From the NCBI RefSeq assembly GCF_026167665.1, contig NZ_CP098740.1, forward strand, positions 7,192,001 through 7,256,000: DNA of 64,000 bases, in the 5' to 3' direction. The stretch is from Streptomyces drozdowiczii (GTDB taxonomy: Bacteria > Actinomycetota > Actinomycetes > Streptomycetales > Streptomycetaceae). The notes below the pieces were generated by a model, which saw only the letters and a list, made by a program, of their open reading frames with translations, made no database searches and was not told where the DNA came from. The position numbers and the translations under genes are program-made. How positions within the stretch are numbered: position 1 is the stretch's first letter; each line of letters begins with the position of its first letter. Of this stretch, positions 18,266-26,672 are shown piece after piece.

Positions 18266-18631
18266 GCGACCGGAATCCCGCTCGGTAGCTGAACGGTCGG
18301 AACGAGAACCGCAGGTCACACGCTTGACCGGAGTGCTGAGCGACCCAAGCGACCCATGGGTCAGATATATGCGGCCATTGGCGTGTGCGCGCGTGTGCGT
18401 CATATATAGAAAGCTTCGGTCGCTTCAGTCGCTTTTCCCTCGGTCGTACGGCTGTGAACTGCGAGTTCACGAACACCGCAGGGAGCGACCGAGTGACCGG
18501 GCCCCCGCGCGGCCCGGTCACTGAGTAGCTGCGGGCACGTTTCGATGCGCACATCAGTTCTGCCGCATGGGCCTCTACTCCCCCAGGGGGTTCGCTAATC
18601 TGATTTTGCGAGTTGAGTCGCTTCAGTCGCT
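18266..18631. repeat. Replication module A iteron array (AGTCGCT dialect), probable origin
   Basis: The 560-bp gap between tap and prim-pol A holds repeated AGTCGCT/AGCGACC heptamers: 18266-18272, a pair at 18339-18355, a pair at 18418-18433 (GTCGCTTCAGTCGCT), one at 18484-18490 and a pair at 18616-18631 (AGTCGCTTCAGTCGCT). Between them are an AACCGCAGGTCA block (18306-18325 region), an alternating GTGTGCGCGCGTGTGCG tract and an ATATAT segment. Module B has the same elements with AGTCCCT heptamers. This looks like the recognition region for the replicase encoded immediately downstream. Confidence 0.75.
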
Positions 18632-18645
18632 GATGGGGGAAGTGA

Positions 18646-19761
18646 ATGGCAGCTGAACTGCGGGTCTCGCGCGGCGACTCACGGCAGTTCACGGGGACTG
18701 AGCCGGTCGCCGCGCAGCCTCGGACAACCGCGTGGTGGTGCGCGCGCCAGGGATGGCCGGTTCATCCTCTTGCGCCGGGCCGCAAGACACCGGTGGCCAA
18801 CTGCGAGGCATGCCGCCGCCCGGACCACGACCGCACCCGGTGCGGCTGTCTGCGTGCGGGCCGCTGGTGCCACGGGTTCCACGCGGCGACGCTCGACCTC
18901 GACCGGATCGGCCAGTGGTGGGGCATCCGCCCGGACCTCGGGGTCGGCGTGGCCACCGGCCCGGCGGGCCTCGTCGTCATCGACATCGACGCGCACGCCC
19001 GCGAACTCCCGCGCCGCGAACGCCTGTTGCCGGGCGTCGGGATATCCCCCGGGATCGACCTCACCGGCTTGGCCGACGGCTTCCACACCCTGGGCCTGCT
19101 GGCCGCCCTGCGCGGCGCCACCAGCCCCGCGGACGACGCGTCCACGCTCCGGGTCCGCACCCCGTCGGGCGGGATGCACGTCTGGTACCGGAACGACGGC
19201 GGCCACCGCTGGCAGTGCTCGGCCGGTTCGGGCAGCGGCCGGGCCCTCGCCTGGCAGGTCGACGTCCGGGCGCACGGCGGCTACATCGTCGCGCCGGGCA
19301 CCGTCACCGAGACCGGGACCTACCGCCCGCTCGGAGCCGTACGCACCCCCGCCCCGCTGCCCGCCTGGCTCGCCCGGGAGCTCCAGCGCACCGGCCACCT
19401 GCCCACCAGCCCCACGCCGGGCCCCAGACCCGTGCCGCCCCGGGCCCGGCAGGCGGTGCTCGCGGCCGGCGGCCGGTCCGACGCACCGGGCGGGCGCCTG
19501 CTGACAGGGCTCCTCGCCGAGGTCGCCGGCTGCGCCTCCGTCCCCGAGGGCGCAGCGTTCTCCGAGAAGCTGAACCGGGCCGCGTACACGGCGGGCGGTC
19601 TGGTCGCCGCCGGACATCTCACCGAGGACGAGGCCGTACGAGCCCTGCGCGAGGCCGCCGGACTGGCCCGCCCGGACCAGGATCGGCGCAGCGTCGCCAT
19701 CATCCGGGGCGGGCTGGGCGCGGGGCGGCTGCGGCCGCTGGCCCTCGGGGGGCGCGCGTGA
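18646..19761 (+). CDS. Replication module A: bifunctional DNA primase/polymerase (prim-pol)
   Basis: 371 residues. The prim-pol domain (AEP fold) covers about 25-230: WPVHPLAPGRKTP, the metal-binding DxD in GPAGLVVIDIDAH, the RTPSGGMHVWY motif and GGYIVAPGT. The C-terminal region (LNRAAYTAGGLVAAGHL) is helical. It would synthesise primers or copy DNA at the plasmid origin. The ATG at 18646 follows GGGGGAAG. Its stop overlaps the next start as GTGA, coupling it to the helicase. It is about 50-60% like the module B paralogue by eye. Confidence 0.9.
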   Translation: MAAELRVSRGDSRQFTGTEPVAAQPRTTAWWCARQGWPVHPLAPGRKTPVANCEACRRPDHDRTRCGCLRAGRWCHGFHAATLDLDRIGQWWGIRPDLGVGVATGPAGLVVIDIDAHARELPRRERLLPGVGISPGIDLTGLADGFHTLGLLAALRGATSPADDASTLRVRTPSGGMHVWYRNDGGHRWQCSAGSGSGRALAWQVDVRAHGGYIVAPGTVTETGTYRPLGAVRTPAPLPAWLARELQRTGHLPTSPTPGPRPVPPRARQAVLAAGGRSDAPGGRLLTGLLAEVAGCASVPEGAAFSEKLNRAAYTAGGLVAAGHLTEDEAVRALREAAGLARPDQDRRSVAIIRGGLGAGRLRPLALGGRA

Positions 19762-21265
19762 ACGCGGACCAGGACAGAGTGCTCCCCTCGCCCTCCTTCG
19801 ACGTACGGGCCGTGGCCGCGCAGATCCTCGCCCAGCCCGTACCGCAGCCCCGGCAGCGCGAGGACGCCGCCACGCCGTACGCCACGGCGGACGGGCTGCT
19901 GCCCGACACCCTCACCGACCGGGGCAACGCCAAGCTGTTCGTCAGGCTCTACCGCAACGACTACCGGCATGTGCCCGGCATGGGCTGGTTCCGCTGGGAC
20001 GGCACCCGCTGGCAGTTCGACGAGGACGACACCGTGATGTGGTCGGCGGGCGACCTGGCGGAATCCCTGGCCACCACCGACCCGCGCGGCGTCTTCACCC
20101 CCGCCGCGCTCCAGCAGCACCGCAGGCGCACGCTCAGCACGAGCGGGATGAACGCGATGCTGACCCAGGCCAGGTCCGCGCCGGGCATGGTCCTCAACGC
20201 GGCGCTCCTGGACGCCGATCCGTACGCGCTGTGTACTCCGGCGGGCGTGGTGGACCTGCGTACCGGCTTCATCCGTCCCGCCGAGCCCACCAAGGACTTC
20301 CACTCCCGCTCCACCTCGGCGGCCCCCGGGCGATGCCCACACCGCGCTGGGACCGCTTCCTGGCCGACACCTTCGGCGAGGGCCCGGACGGCGAGGAGAT
20401 GATCTCCTTCCTCCAGCTGCTGCTCGGCTACTCCATCACCGGCGACGTCGGCGGCCAGGTCATGCCGTTCCTGTTCGGCTCCGGCAAGAACGGCAAGTCC
20501 GTGCTGCTGGACGTCCTGATGAAGCTCCTGCGGGACTACGCGGACGCGGCGCCGCCCGGCTTCCTGATGTCACGCCCGTACGAGGGCCACCCCACGGACC
20601 TCGCCGAACTGCACGGCCGGCGGGTCATCGTGTGCAGCGAGGTCAAACCGGGCGACCGCTTCGACGAGGCCCGGGTCAAGCTCCTGACCGGCGGCGACCG
20701 GATCAAGGCCCGCCGGATGCGCCAGGACTTCTTCAGCTTCGAACCGACCCACAAGATGTGGCTGCTGGGCAACCACCGCCCCGAAGTCGGCACGGGCGGC
20801 TTCGCGTTCTGGCGGCGCATGCGCCTCATCCCGTTCGAACGCGTCGTCTCGGACCACCGCAAGATCGACAACCTGGCGGACATCCTGGTCACCCAGGAGG
20901 GGCCGGGCATCCTCAACTGGCTGATCGAGGGCGCCCGCCGCTACCTGGGCGGCGACAAGGACCTCTCGGGGCCGGAACGGGTGCGGATCGCGACGAACGT
21001 GTACGCGGAGACCGAGGACCACACCGGGCGGTTCGTCGGCGAGACCTGCCGGCTCGACACCGGTCTCCGGGCCGAACAGGCCCAGCTCTACGCGGCGTAC
21101 AAACGCTGGTGCCAGAATGAGGGCGTTCCGGCGATTTCGTCGCGAGCCTTCGCGGCGCACATCCGCGAAGTGGTGGGGCTGGCATCACCCAAGGAAATGA
21201 TCTTTTCCAACCAGCGCAAGTACTACCCGGGCATCGGCCTGCTCGCGGACGAGGAGACAGTATGA
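19758..21265 (+). CDS. Replication module A: D5/P4-type SF3 helicase (apparent frameshift)
   Basis: About 502 residues after adding one base in the CCCCC run 20323-20327. The restored AAPRAMPTPRW then aligns residue for residue with APEETPTPRW of the intact module B paralogue. The Walker A motif is FGSGKNGKSVLLD, with SF3/D5 features GRRVIVCSEVKPGDRFDE, ARRMRQDFFSF and LLGNHRPEVG. It is the replicative helicase of a P4-like primase-helicase unit. The GTG start overlaps the prim-pol stop, and its own stop overlaps the next ATG. Confidence 0.88.
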
Positions 21266-21654
21266 GCGCCCTCATCGCAGAAGACGAGATCGTCCACGAG
21301 GTCGAGCTCGTGTGGCTCGAGGACATCAGCGCGCTCGACTACGTCCGCCAGAGCCTGGACCGCCTCCCGACCCGCCGGGGAAAGCCCGCCTACCACCGCG
21401 ACGGAAGAATGGTCGGCTACGCCCTCCTCGGCCCGAAGGCCAAGCCGTCGCGCTCCTCCGGCACCTTCCGGCGCCGGGTGTTCTGGCTGCTCCCCCACGA
21501 CCGGGACACCGAGCCCGACGGGCTCTACGCGCGGGGCGCACCGGCCGAGGCCGTGGACGTACGGACGCTGGCGCCGGGCACGAAGGGCCACAAGACCGAG
21601 CGCTCCGAGGGCGGCCCGATGTCCTCGGCGGCCGCCCGGGAACTTCAGCCGTAG
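21262..21654 (+). CDS. Replication module A: small conserved protein (DUF6009-like)
   Basis: 130 residues with no recognised catalytic motif. Conserved with its module B paralogue are LDYVRQSLD, RRGKPAYHRDGRMVGY and RRVFWLLPHDRD. I associate this pattern with DUF6009, of unknown function. Its start overlaps the helicase stop as ATGA, and the same gene follows the helicase in module B, so it is a constant third member of the module and may be a replication accessory or control factor. Confidence 0.72.
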   Translation: MSALIAEDEIVHEVELVWLEDISALDYVRQSLDRLPTRRGKPAYHRDGRMVGYALLGPKAKPSRSSGTFRRRVFWLLPHDRDTEPDGLYARGAPAEAVDVRTLAPGTKGHKTERSEGGPMSSAAARELQP

Positions 21655-21704
21655 CGGTATGCCTACGGCCCTTCCCGGGCCGGATCCCTGCCAGGATGGC
21701 CAAT

Positions 21705-21726
21705 AAACAGCACGCCCGGTATATTT
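21705..21726. promoter_or_regulatory. Half of the SARP-type ARE upstream of the monooxygenase
   Basis: AAACAGCACG at 21705-21714, followed by CCCGGTATAT, matches one arm of the SARP 4 element (AAACAGCACG then AGCGGTATGT). It is followed by AT-rich DNA and lies about 45 bp upstream of the probable GTG start. This ties the flavin monooxygenase to the butyrolactone-type regulon, although only one arm is clear. Confidence 0.45.
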
Positions 21727-21767
21727 CTGCGCGTCGGGGGACAATCGCGGACAGGGAGGGCGCCGCC

Positions 21768-23264
21768 GTGCAGGGGGAACGTCTCATCCAGGCCCAGGTG
21801 CTCGTCGCGGGCGGCGGACCCGTCGGCATGCTCGTGGCCGCCGAACTCTCCGCGTACGGCGTCGACACCGTACTGCTCGAACCCAGGACCGAGGTCTCCG
21901 ACCAGCCCAGGGCGACCACACTGCACGCCCGCGCGGTGCAGTCCCTGGCCCGCCGGGGCCACCTCCCGGGGCCGCCCCCACCCTCGTACGCCGCCGAACC
22001 CACCACCAGCGCCTTCCACTTCGCTGGGCTTCCCGGCCTGACCATCACCGCTCCCCCGGACGAACCGGAACCGGTCCTCAAGTGCCCCCAGGCCGTCCTG
22101 GAACGCCATTTGGAGAGCCGGGCGCGCGTCGCCGGGGCCCGCATCCTGCGCGGCCACCGCCTCACCGACGCCGTCCAGGACGAGGACGGCGTACGGATCA
22201 CGGCCGAGGGCCCCGAAGGGCCGGAGGTCTTCCGCACGAGGTATCTGGTCGGGGCGGACGGCGCCCGCAGCACGGTCCGCGCCCGGGCGGGCATCGAGTC
22301 CGACACCTTTCCAGCGACGGTGTCCGCGCTGATGGGGACCGTCACCCTGGCCGATCCGGGGTCCCTGCCCAAAGGCTGGCACCGCACCCCGCGCGGCTGG
22401 ATCGTCGCCAAGCACGACGGCGACCGCACCCATCTGCGAACGCTCAACTGCGACGGCGCCCACCCGGACCGGCAGCGGCCCGTCACCCTCGACGAGCTGC
22501 GCCGCGAGGTGGCGCGCATCGCGGGCCGCGACATCGCGATGCACTCCCCGCACTGGCTGAGCCGCTTCAGCGACTTCGCCCGCCTGGCCCGCACCTTCGC
22601 CCGGGGCCGGGTCTTCCTCGTCGGCGACGCCGCGCACGTCCACTTCCCCATCGGCGGCCAGGGCCTGAGCACCGGCGTGCTCGACGCGCTGAACCTGAGC
22701 TGGAAGCTCGCCCTCGCGGTGCACGGCTCGGCGGGCCCCACTCTGCTGAGCAGCTACGACGCGGAACGCCGGCCGCTCGCCCGCCGCGTGCTCGACGGCA
22801 CCCTGGCCCAACTCGCCCTGATGCGCCCGGGGCCCGAGGCGGACGCCCTGCGCACGATGTTCACCGGCCTGCTCGCGGACGAGGGCGGAAGCGGCCACCT
22901 CGGCAGCCTGATCAGCGCCCAGGACACCGTCCTGCCCGACCACACCGGCGCGGGCGGACCAACCGCGGGGACGTACCTCGGCAACACCGCGCTCAGCACC
23001 CCGGAAGGCGACACCGACATCATCCGCCTGCTGCACGACGGGCGTCCGCTCCTGCTGCTCCTGGGCGAGAAGGCGGACGAACACCGGGAGGAGGCCCGGG
23101 ACTGGGCGGGCGTCCTGCGCACCGTGGAGGTGCGGCCCACACCGGTCGTGCCGTACGAAGCGGCGCTGCTGCGGCCCGACGGCTACCTCGCCTGGGTCCC
23201 CGGCGACGGCCGCCTGCGGCAGGTGCTGACGGCGTACTTCGGCCCGGGCGCCCCCGCCGGGTGA
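21768..23264 (+). CDS. FAD-dependent aromatic hydroxylase (PHBH family)
   Basis: 498 residues with the Rossmann motif VAGGGPVGMLVAAELSAYG at about 10-28, the DG motif YLVGADGARSTVR (about 160-172) and the second FAD motif GRVFLVGDAAHVHFPIGGQG (about 284-303). This is the usual architecture of polyketide ring hydroxylases (RdmE/PgaE-like) with a C-terminal thioredoxin-like fold. The GTG at 21768 follows ACAGGGAGGG. An in-frame ATG at 21695 would start inside the ARE-like element. It is probably a tailoring enzyme for the PKS product or for a signal, inserted between the two replication modules. Confidence 0.88.
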   Translation: MQGERLIQAQVLVAGGGPVGMLVAAELSAYGVDTVLLEPRTEVSDQPRATTLHARAVQSLARRGHLPGPPPPSYAAEPTTSAFHFAGLPGLTITAPPDEPEPVLKCPQAVLERHLESRARVAGARILRGHRLTDAVQDEDGVRITAEGPEGPEVFRTRYLVGADGARSTVRARAGIESDTFPATVSALMGTVTLADPGSLPKGWHRTPRGWIVAKHDGDRTHLRTLNCDGAHPDRQRPVTLDELRREVARIAGRDIAMHSPHWLSRFSDFARLARTFARGRVFLVGDAAHVHFPIGGQGLSTGVLDALNLSWKLALAVHGSAGPTLLSSYDAERRPLARRVLDGTLAQLALMRPGPEADALRTMFTGLLADEGGSGHLGSLISAQDTVLPDHTGAGGPTAGTYLGNTALSTPEGDTDIIRLLHDGRPLLLLLGEKADEHREEARDWAGVLRTVEVRPTPVVPYEAALLRPDGYLAWVPGDGRLRQVLTAYFGPGAPAG

Positions 23265-23294
23265 GACCGGCGGACGACGGGCGCCCCGCTGCTC

Positions 23295-23966
23295 TCAGCT
23301 CGCGGTCTCCAGGACATCGCGCAGCTCGGCGGCCTTCAGCGCCTCCGCGTACACCCGGGCACCCCGGGACTCGGACAGGTCCAGCGACGCCAGCACCGAC
23401 GGCACCACCGCACTGGGCAGCAGATGACGCATCAGGGCGGACACCCGTACCACCAGGTCGCGGTACTCGCACACGGCCTGCGACATGGACTGGACACCGG
23501 CGAAGGAGCCCACGATGACCTCGGCCGTCTCCGGCGGCGAGATGTGCGGCAGCAACTCGCCCTGGGCCTGCGCCTGCTGGAGCAGGTCGAGACCGACCTC
23601 GCCCCACCGCAGGAACGGGCCGCTGCGGTCGAGGTTCTGCGTCAGCTGGTCCATCGTGAGCCGGACGCCCGCACGCACCATCGGATCGGTCTGGAGCCGG
23701 TGCGCCTGGAGCATCACGACGTCCACGACCTCCTGCACCTTGGACGCGCGCATCGGCACGATGATGCGCTGGTCCTGCTCGGAGAGAACGCCCTGGGCCA
23801 GGTCTTCCTTGGAGTGGAAGTGGAAGTACAGCGCGCCCTTGGTCACCCCCGCCTCGGTGAGGATCTGGGAGATCGTGGCCGCTTGGTACCCGTGCTCCTC
23901 AAAGATCTTGGCAGCCGCCGAAAGAATCGTCTGCCGGGTACGGATGGCCCGCAGCTGCTCAGCCAC
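23295..23966 (-). CDS. TetR-family regulator 3, ScbR/ArpA-type butyrolactone receptor
   Basis: 223 residues, the best match here to true receptors: HTH TISQILTEAGVTKGALYFHF at about 30-50, then HSKEDLAQGVL and a full ligand domain with the AETAEV-like PPETAEVIVGSFAGVQSMSQA segment. It starts at GTG 23966 after GGAGGAG. It is divergent from the NmrA-type reductase, with an ARE-like operator between them. It is the likely main receptor for the AfsA-made signal. Confidence 0.9.
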   Translation of the reverse strand: MAEQLRAIRTRQTILSAAAKIFEEHGYQAATISQILTEAGVTKGALYFHFHSKEDLAQGVLSEQDQRIIVPMRASKVQEVVDVVMLQAHRLQTDPMVRAGVRLTMDQLTQNLDRSGPFLRWGEVGLDLLQQAQAQGELLPHISPPETAEVIVGSFAGVQSMSQAVCEYRDLVVRVSALMRHLLPSAVVPSVLASLDLSESRGARVYAEALKAAELRDVLETAS

Positions 23967-24011
23967 TGAGTCTCCTCCCTCCTCGGGGTGATCGAACGTG
24001 GGGGGATAAAT

Positions 24012-24033
24012 AAACCGTCCAGTTCGTATCTTA
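24012..24033. promoter_or_regulatory. ARE-like operator between TetR 3 and NmrA reductase
   Basis: This 22-bp element begins AAACCGTCCAG and ends TTCGTATCTTA. It shares 17 of 22 positions with the site upstream of afsA (14151-14172). It is placed to control both divergent genes. Confidence 0.55.
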
Positions 24034-24091
24034 CAGGCCGGCCTCCTCCCTCCGCCCTGGTCGGGGAAATGTCCGGCGGGAAAGGGAAACC

Positions 24092-24958
24092 ATGATCCTC
24101 ATCACGGGCGCAACCGGGACGATCGGCCGTGAAGTGCTTCAGCGTCTCCCCTCGGACCGGCCCGTACGCATCATGGCCAGACAGCCCGAGCGGGTCACCG
24201 GCGCCTCTCCGGCCGCCCGGATCGTCCACGGAGACTTCACGGACCCCGCTTCACTGACGGACGCTCTGCACAACGTCCACACCGCCTTCCTGGTCACGAA
24301 TCCCGACGGCGGCGACGACACGCGCTTCCTGGGCCCGGCCCGCGCGGCCGGCGTCCGGCACATCGTCAAGCTCTCGGCGGCCGCTGTCACCGACCCGGCC
24401 GCCACCGACCTGATCACCCGTCGCCAGCGCCACAACGAGGACCTGCTGCGCGCCTCGGGCATCCGGTGGACCCTGTTGCGGCCGCGCGCCTTCATGTCCA
24501 ACACCCTGTCCTGGGCCCGCTCGATCCGCTCCGGCCAGGTGGTACGGGCCCCGTACGGCAGCTCCGCCAACGCCTGCGTCGACCCGGGGGATGTCGCGGA
24601 GGTGGCCGCCCTGGCCCTCACCGGGCGAGGGCGGGACCACGCGTGCGGGGCCTACACCCTGACCGGCCCTCAGGCCCTGTCGGCCGCCGAGCAGACGGCC
24701 CAGCTCGCCGTGCTCCTCGGCCTGCCGCTGCGCTTCGAGGAGCTGAGCCCCCAGCAGGCCCGTACGGCCCTCGAAGCGCGCTACCCGACCAATATCGCCT
24801 CCGCCCTCCTGGAGAGCGCCAGACGGCAGCACAGCGGCTCCAAGGCGGGCGTGGACGCCACCCTCCCCGGCCTGCTCGGTCGCCCCGCCCGGACGTTCCG
24901 CGACTGGGCAGTCGACCACCTGGACGCGTTCCGGCCCAACTCCCCCGCCAGGGGCTAG
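24092..24958 (+). CDS. NmrA-like NAD(P)-binding reductase
   Basis: 288 residues with the N-terminal dinucleotide motif ITGATGTIGREVL (residues 4-16), SAAAV and LLRPRAFMSNTL, typical of NmrA/atypical SDR enzymes. In AfsA systems reductases of this general kind act after the AfsA step on butenolide phosphate or the 6-keto group. That role fits its divergence from a receptor gene and its ARE-like site but is inference. The ATG follows GAAAGGGAAACC. Confidence 0.8.
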   Translation: MILITGATGTIGREVLQRLPSDRPVRIMARQPERVTGASPAARIVHGDFTDPASLTDALHNVHTAFLVTNPDGGDDTRFLGPARAAGVRHIVKLSAAAVTDPAATDLITRRQRHNEDLLRASGIRWTLLRPRAFMSNTLSWARSIRSGQVVRAPYGSSANACVDPGDVAEVAALALTGRGRDHACGAYTLTGPQALSAAEQTAQLAVLLGLPLRFEELSPQQARTALEARYPTNIASALLESARRQHSGSKAGVDATLPGLLGRPARTFRDWAVDHLDAFRPNSPARG

Positions 24959-24980
24959 GGGCTGGAGACCAGAGCCCTTC

Positions 24981-25535
24981 AGTCCCTCACCGTTCGGTCC
25001 CTCTTCAGTCCCTCCAGCAAAACCGCAGGTCAGAGGCTTACGCCCCCAAGAACCAGGGTCCAAAGGGACTGAAGGGACTCAAGGTTGGTAGTTATAAGCC
25101 AATTGCGGGTGTGCGTGTATGCGCACGCGCGTAGAACAACCCTATATATCCCTTTGTACCTACTACTCTGGTCCTGAAGCGCTGATAACTACCGACCTTG
25201 AGTCCCTTCAGTCCCTCCATTTTTCGCCCGCAAGCCCCTGACCTGCACTTTCGCCCGAGGGACCGAAGAGGGACCGAAACTTCCAGTCCCTCCGTTCCGC
25301 GTTCAGTCCCTCCCCTTCGGTCCCTCCCCACCGGACCCGGCATCCGGCCCGACACGCCGAGCCCGAACACGCAACGCCTCCCCGGACAAGGGACCGAAGG
25401 GACTCGCGGAACGAAGAGTCCCGCCCGCCGCTGGACGCCTGTTGTAGGCTCTGGTCCGAATCTGAAAACTCAGTCCCTTCAGTCCCTCAGCCTGGCGGCA
25501 GAACCGCTCTGACCTGGGCTTTCCCTGAAGGGACT
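24981..25535. repeat. Replication module B iteron array (AGTCCCT dialect), probable origin
   Basis: About 13 copies of AGTCCCT/AGGGACT (some GGTCCCT) lie in the 628-bp gap before prim-pol B. Exact double units AGTCCCTTCAGTCCCT are at 25201-25216 and 25472-25487, an inverted one at 25064-25079, and AGGGACCGAAGGGACT at 25389-25404. Singles include 24981, 24996, 25007, 25285, 25305 and 25319. An AACCGCAGGTCA block (near 25022), a GTGTGCGTGTATGCGCACGC tract and a CTATATAT segment are in the same order as in module A. It is the probable replication origin for the B replicase. Confidence 0.8.
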
Positions 25536-25586
25536 GAATCGTTCAGGACTGGACAACCTGTTGGCTCCTCGGCAAGGACGATCAGC

Positions 25587-26672
25587 GTGCCGCGTCAAAG
25601 AGAGACCAGTGGCCCGCGCGCGGCGGGACCCACGAGTCCCTTCGACATGGCCCGGTGGTGCGCGGCGAACGGCTGGCCCGTCCACCCTCTGGCCGTCGGC
25701 CGCAAGACCCCCGCGGGCAACTGCCCGGACTGCCGCGAGGACCCCCACCGCCCGGCGGACTGCCCCTGCCTGCCCGCCGGCAAGTGGTGCCACGGCTTCC
25801 ACGCCGCGACCACCGCCCCGGAGCGCCTGGCCGCCTGGTGGGGCGTCAACCCCGCACTCGGCGTCGGCGTCTCCTGCGGCCCGGCCGGCCTCGTCGTACT
25901 GGACATCGACGCACACAGCGCCGAAGTCCCCCACCGCGACCGGCTGCTGCCCGGCATCCCGATCCACGAGAGCGTCAACCTCACCGGCCTGGCCTCCGGC
26001 TTCGACACCCTCGCGCTCCTCGCCGCACTGCGCGGCCACCCCAGCCCCGCGGACGACGAAGCCACCCTGCGCGTCCGCACCCCGTCCGGCGGCCTCCACA
26101 TCTGGTACCGCACCGCACCCGGCAGCCCGCCCTACCGCTCGTCCGTGGGCTCCAGCCCCAAGGTCGCCCTGGCCTGGCAGGTCGACGTCCGGGCCACCGG
26201 CGGCTACATCGTCACCCCGGCCACCCGGACCCGCTCGGGCACCTACACCCCCGTCGGCCCGACCCGCATGCCCGCCCCCCTGCCCGACTGGCTCGCCGCC
26301 GAACTCCAGCGCACCGGCCACACCCCGCGCCCCGAGCCCGTACGAGTCCCCGCCCCCCGCCCCGTACGCGCGACACGCCTCCCCCAGGGCACCCCGCGCG
26401 CGCTCCGGGTGCTCGAGCCCCTGCTGGCCGAGGTCCGGGCCTGTGCGGCGGCCGCCGAGGGCACCGCGTTCACCGAAAAGCTCAACCGGGCCGCCTACAC
26501 CGCGGGCGGACTCGTCGCCGCCGGGCGCCTCGCCGAGCCCCGCGCCCAGCTCCTGCTCACCGAAGCGGCCGACGCCGCGCGCCCGCACCGCCACCGGCAC
26601 AGCCTCACCGTCATCGCCTCAGCCCTGTCCGCCGGCGCAGCCCGCCCGCTCGATCCCGAAGGACGCCCATGA
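25587..26672 (+). CDS. Replication module B: bifunctional DNA primase/polymerase (prim-pol)
   Basis: 361 residues, paralogous to prim-pol A: WPVHPLAVGRKTP, GPAGLVVLDIDAH (metal DxD), RTPSGGLHIWY, GGYIVTPAT and LNRAAYTAGGLVAAGRL. The N-terminal 25 residues differ most. It starts at GTG 25587, and its stop overlaps the helicase ATG (26669-26672). Divergence from A is spread along the whole protein, so this is an old duplication or separate acquisition, not a recent copy. Confidence 0.9.
   Translation: MPRQRETSGPRAAGPTSPFDMARWCAANGWPVHPLAVGRKTPAGNCPDCREDPHRPADCPCLPAGKWCHGFHAATTAPERLAAWWGVNPALGVGVSCGPAGLVVLDIDAHSAEVPHRDRLLPGIPIHESVNLTGLASGFDTLALLAALRGHPSPADDEATLRVRTPSGGLHIWYRTAPGSPPYRSSVGSSPKVALAWQVDVRATGGYIVTPATRTRSGTYTPVGPTRMPAPLPDWLAAELQRTGHTPRPEPVRVPAPRPVRATRLPQGTPRALRVLEPLLAEVRACAAAAEGTAFTEKLNRAAYTAGGLVAAGRLAEPRAQLLLTEAADAARPHRHRHSLTVIASALSAGAARPLDPEGRP

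Noticed and set aside
15275..25535. CRISPR array at the repeated heptamers
   Set aside because: Units are 7-16 bp with irregular spacing and both orientations, and there are no cas genes. They fit iterons before a replicase.
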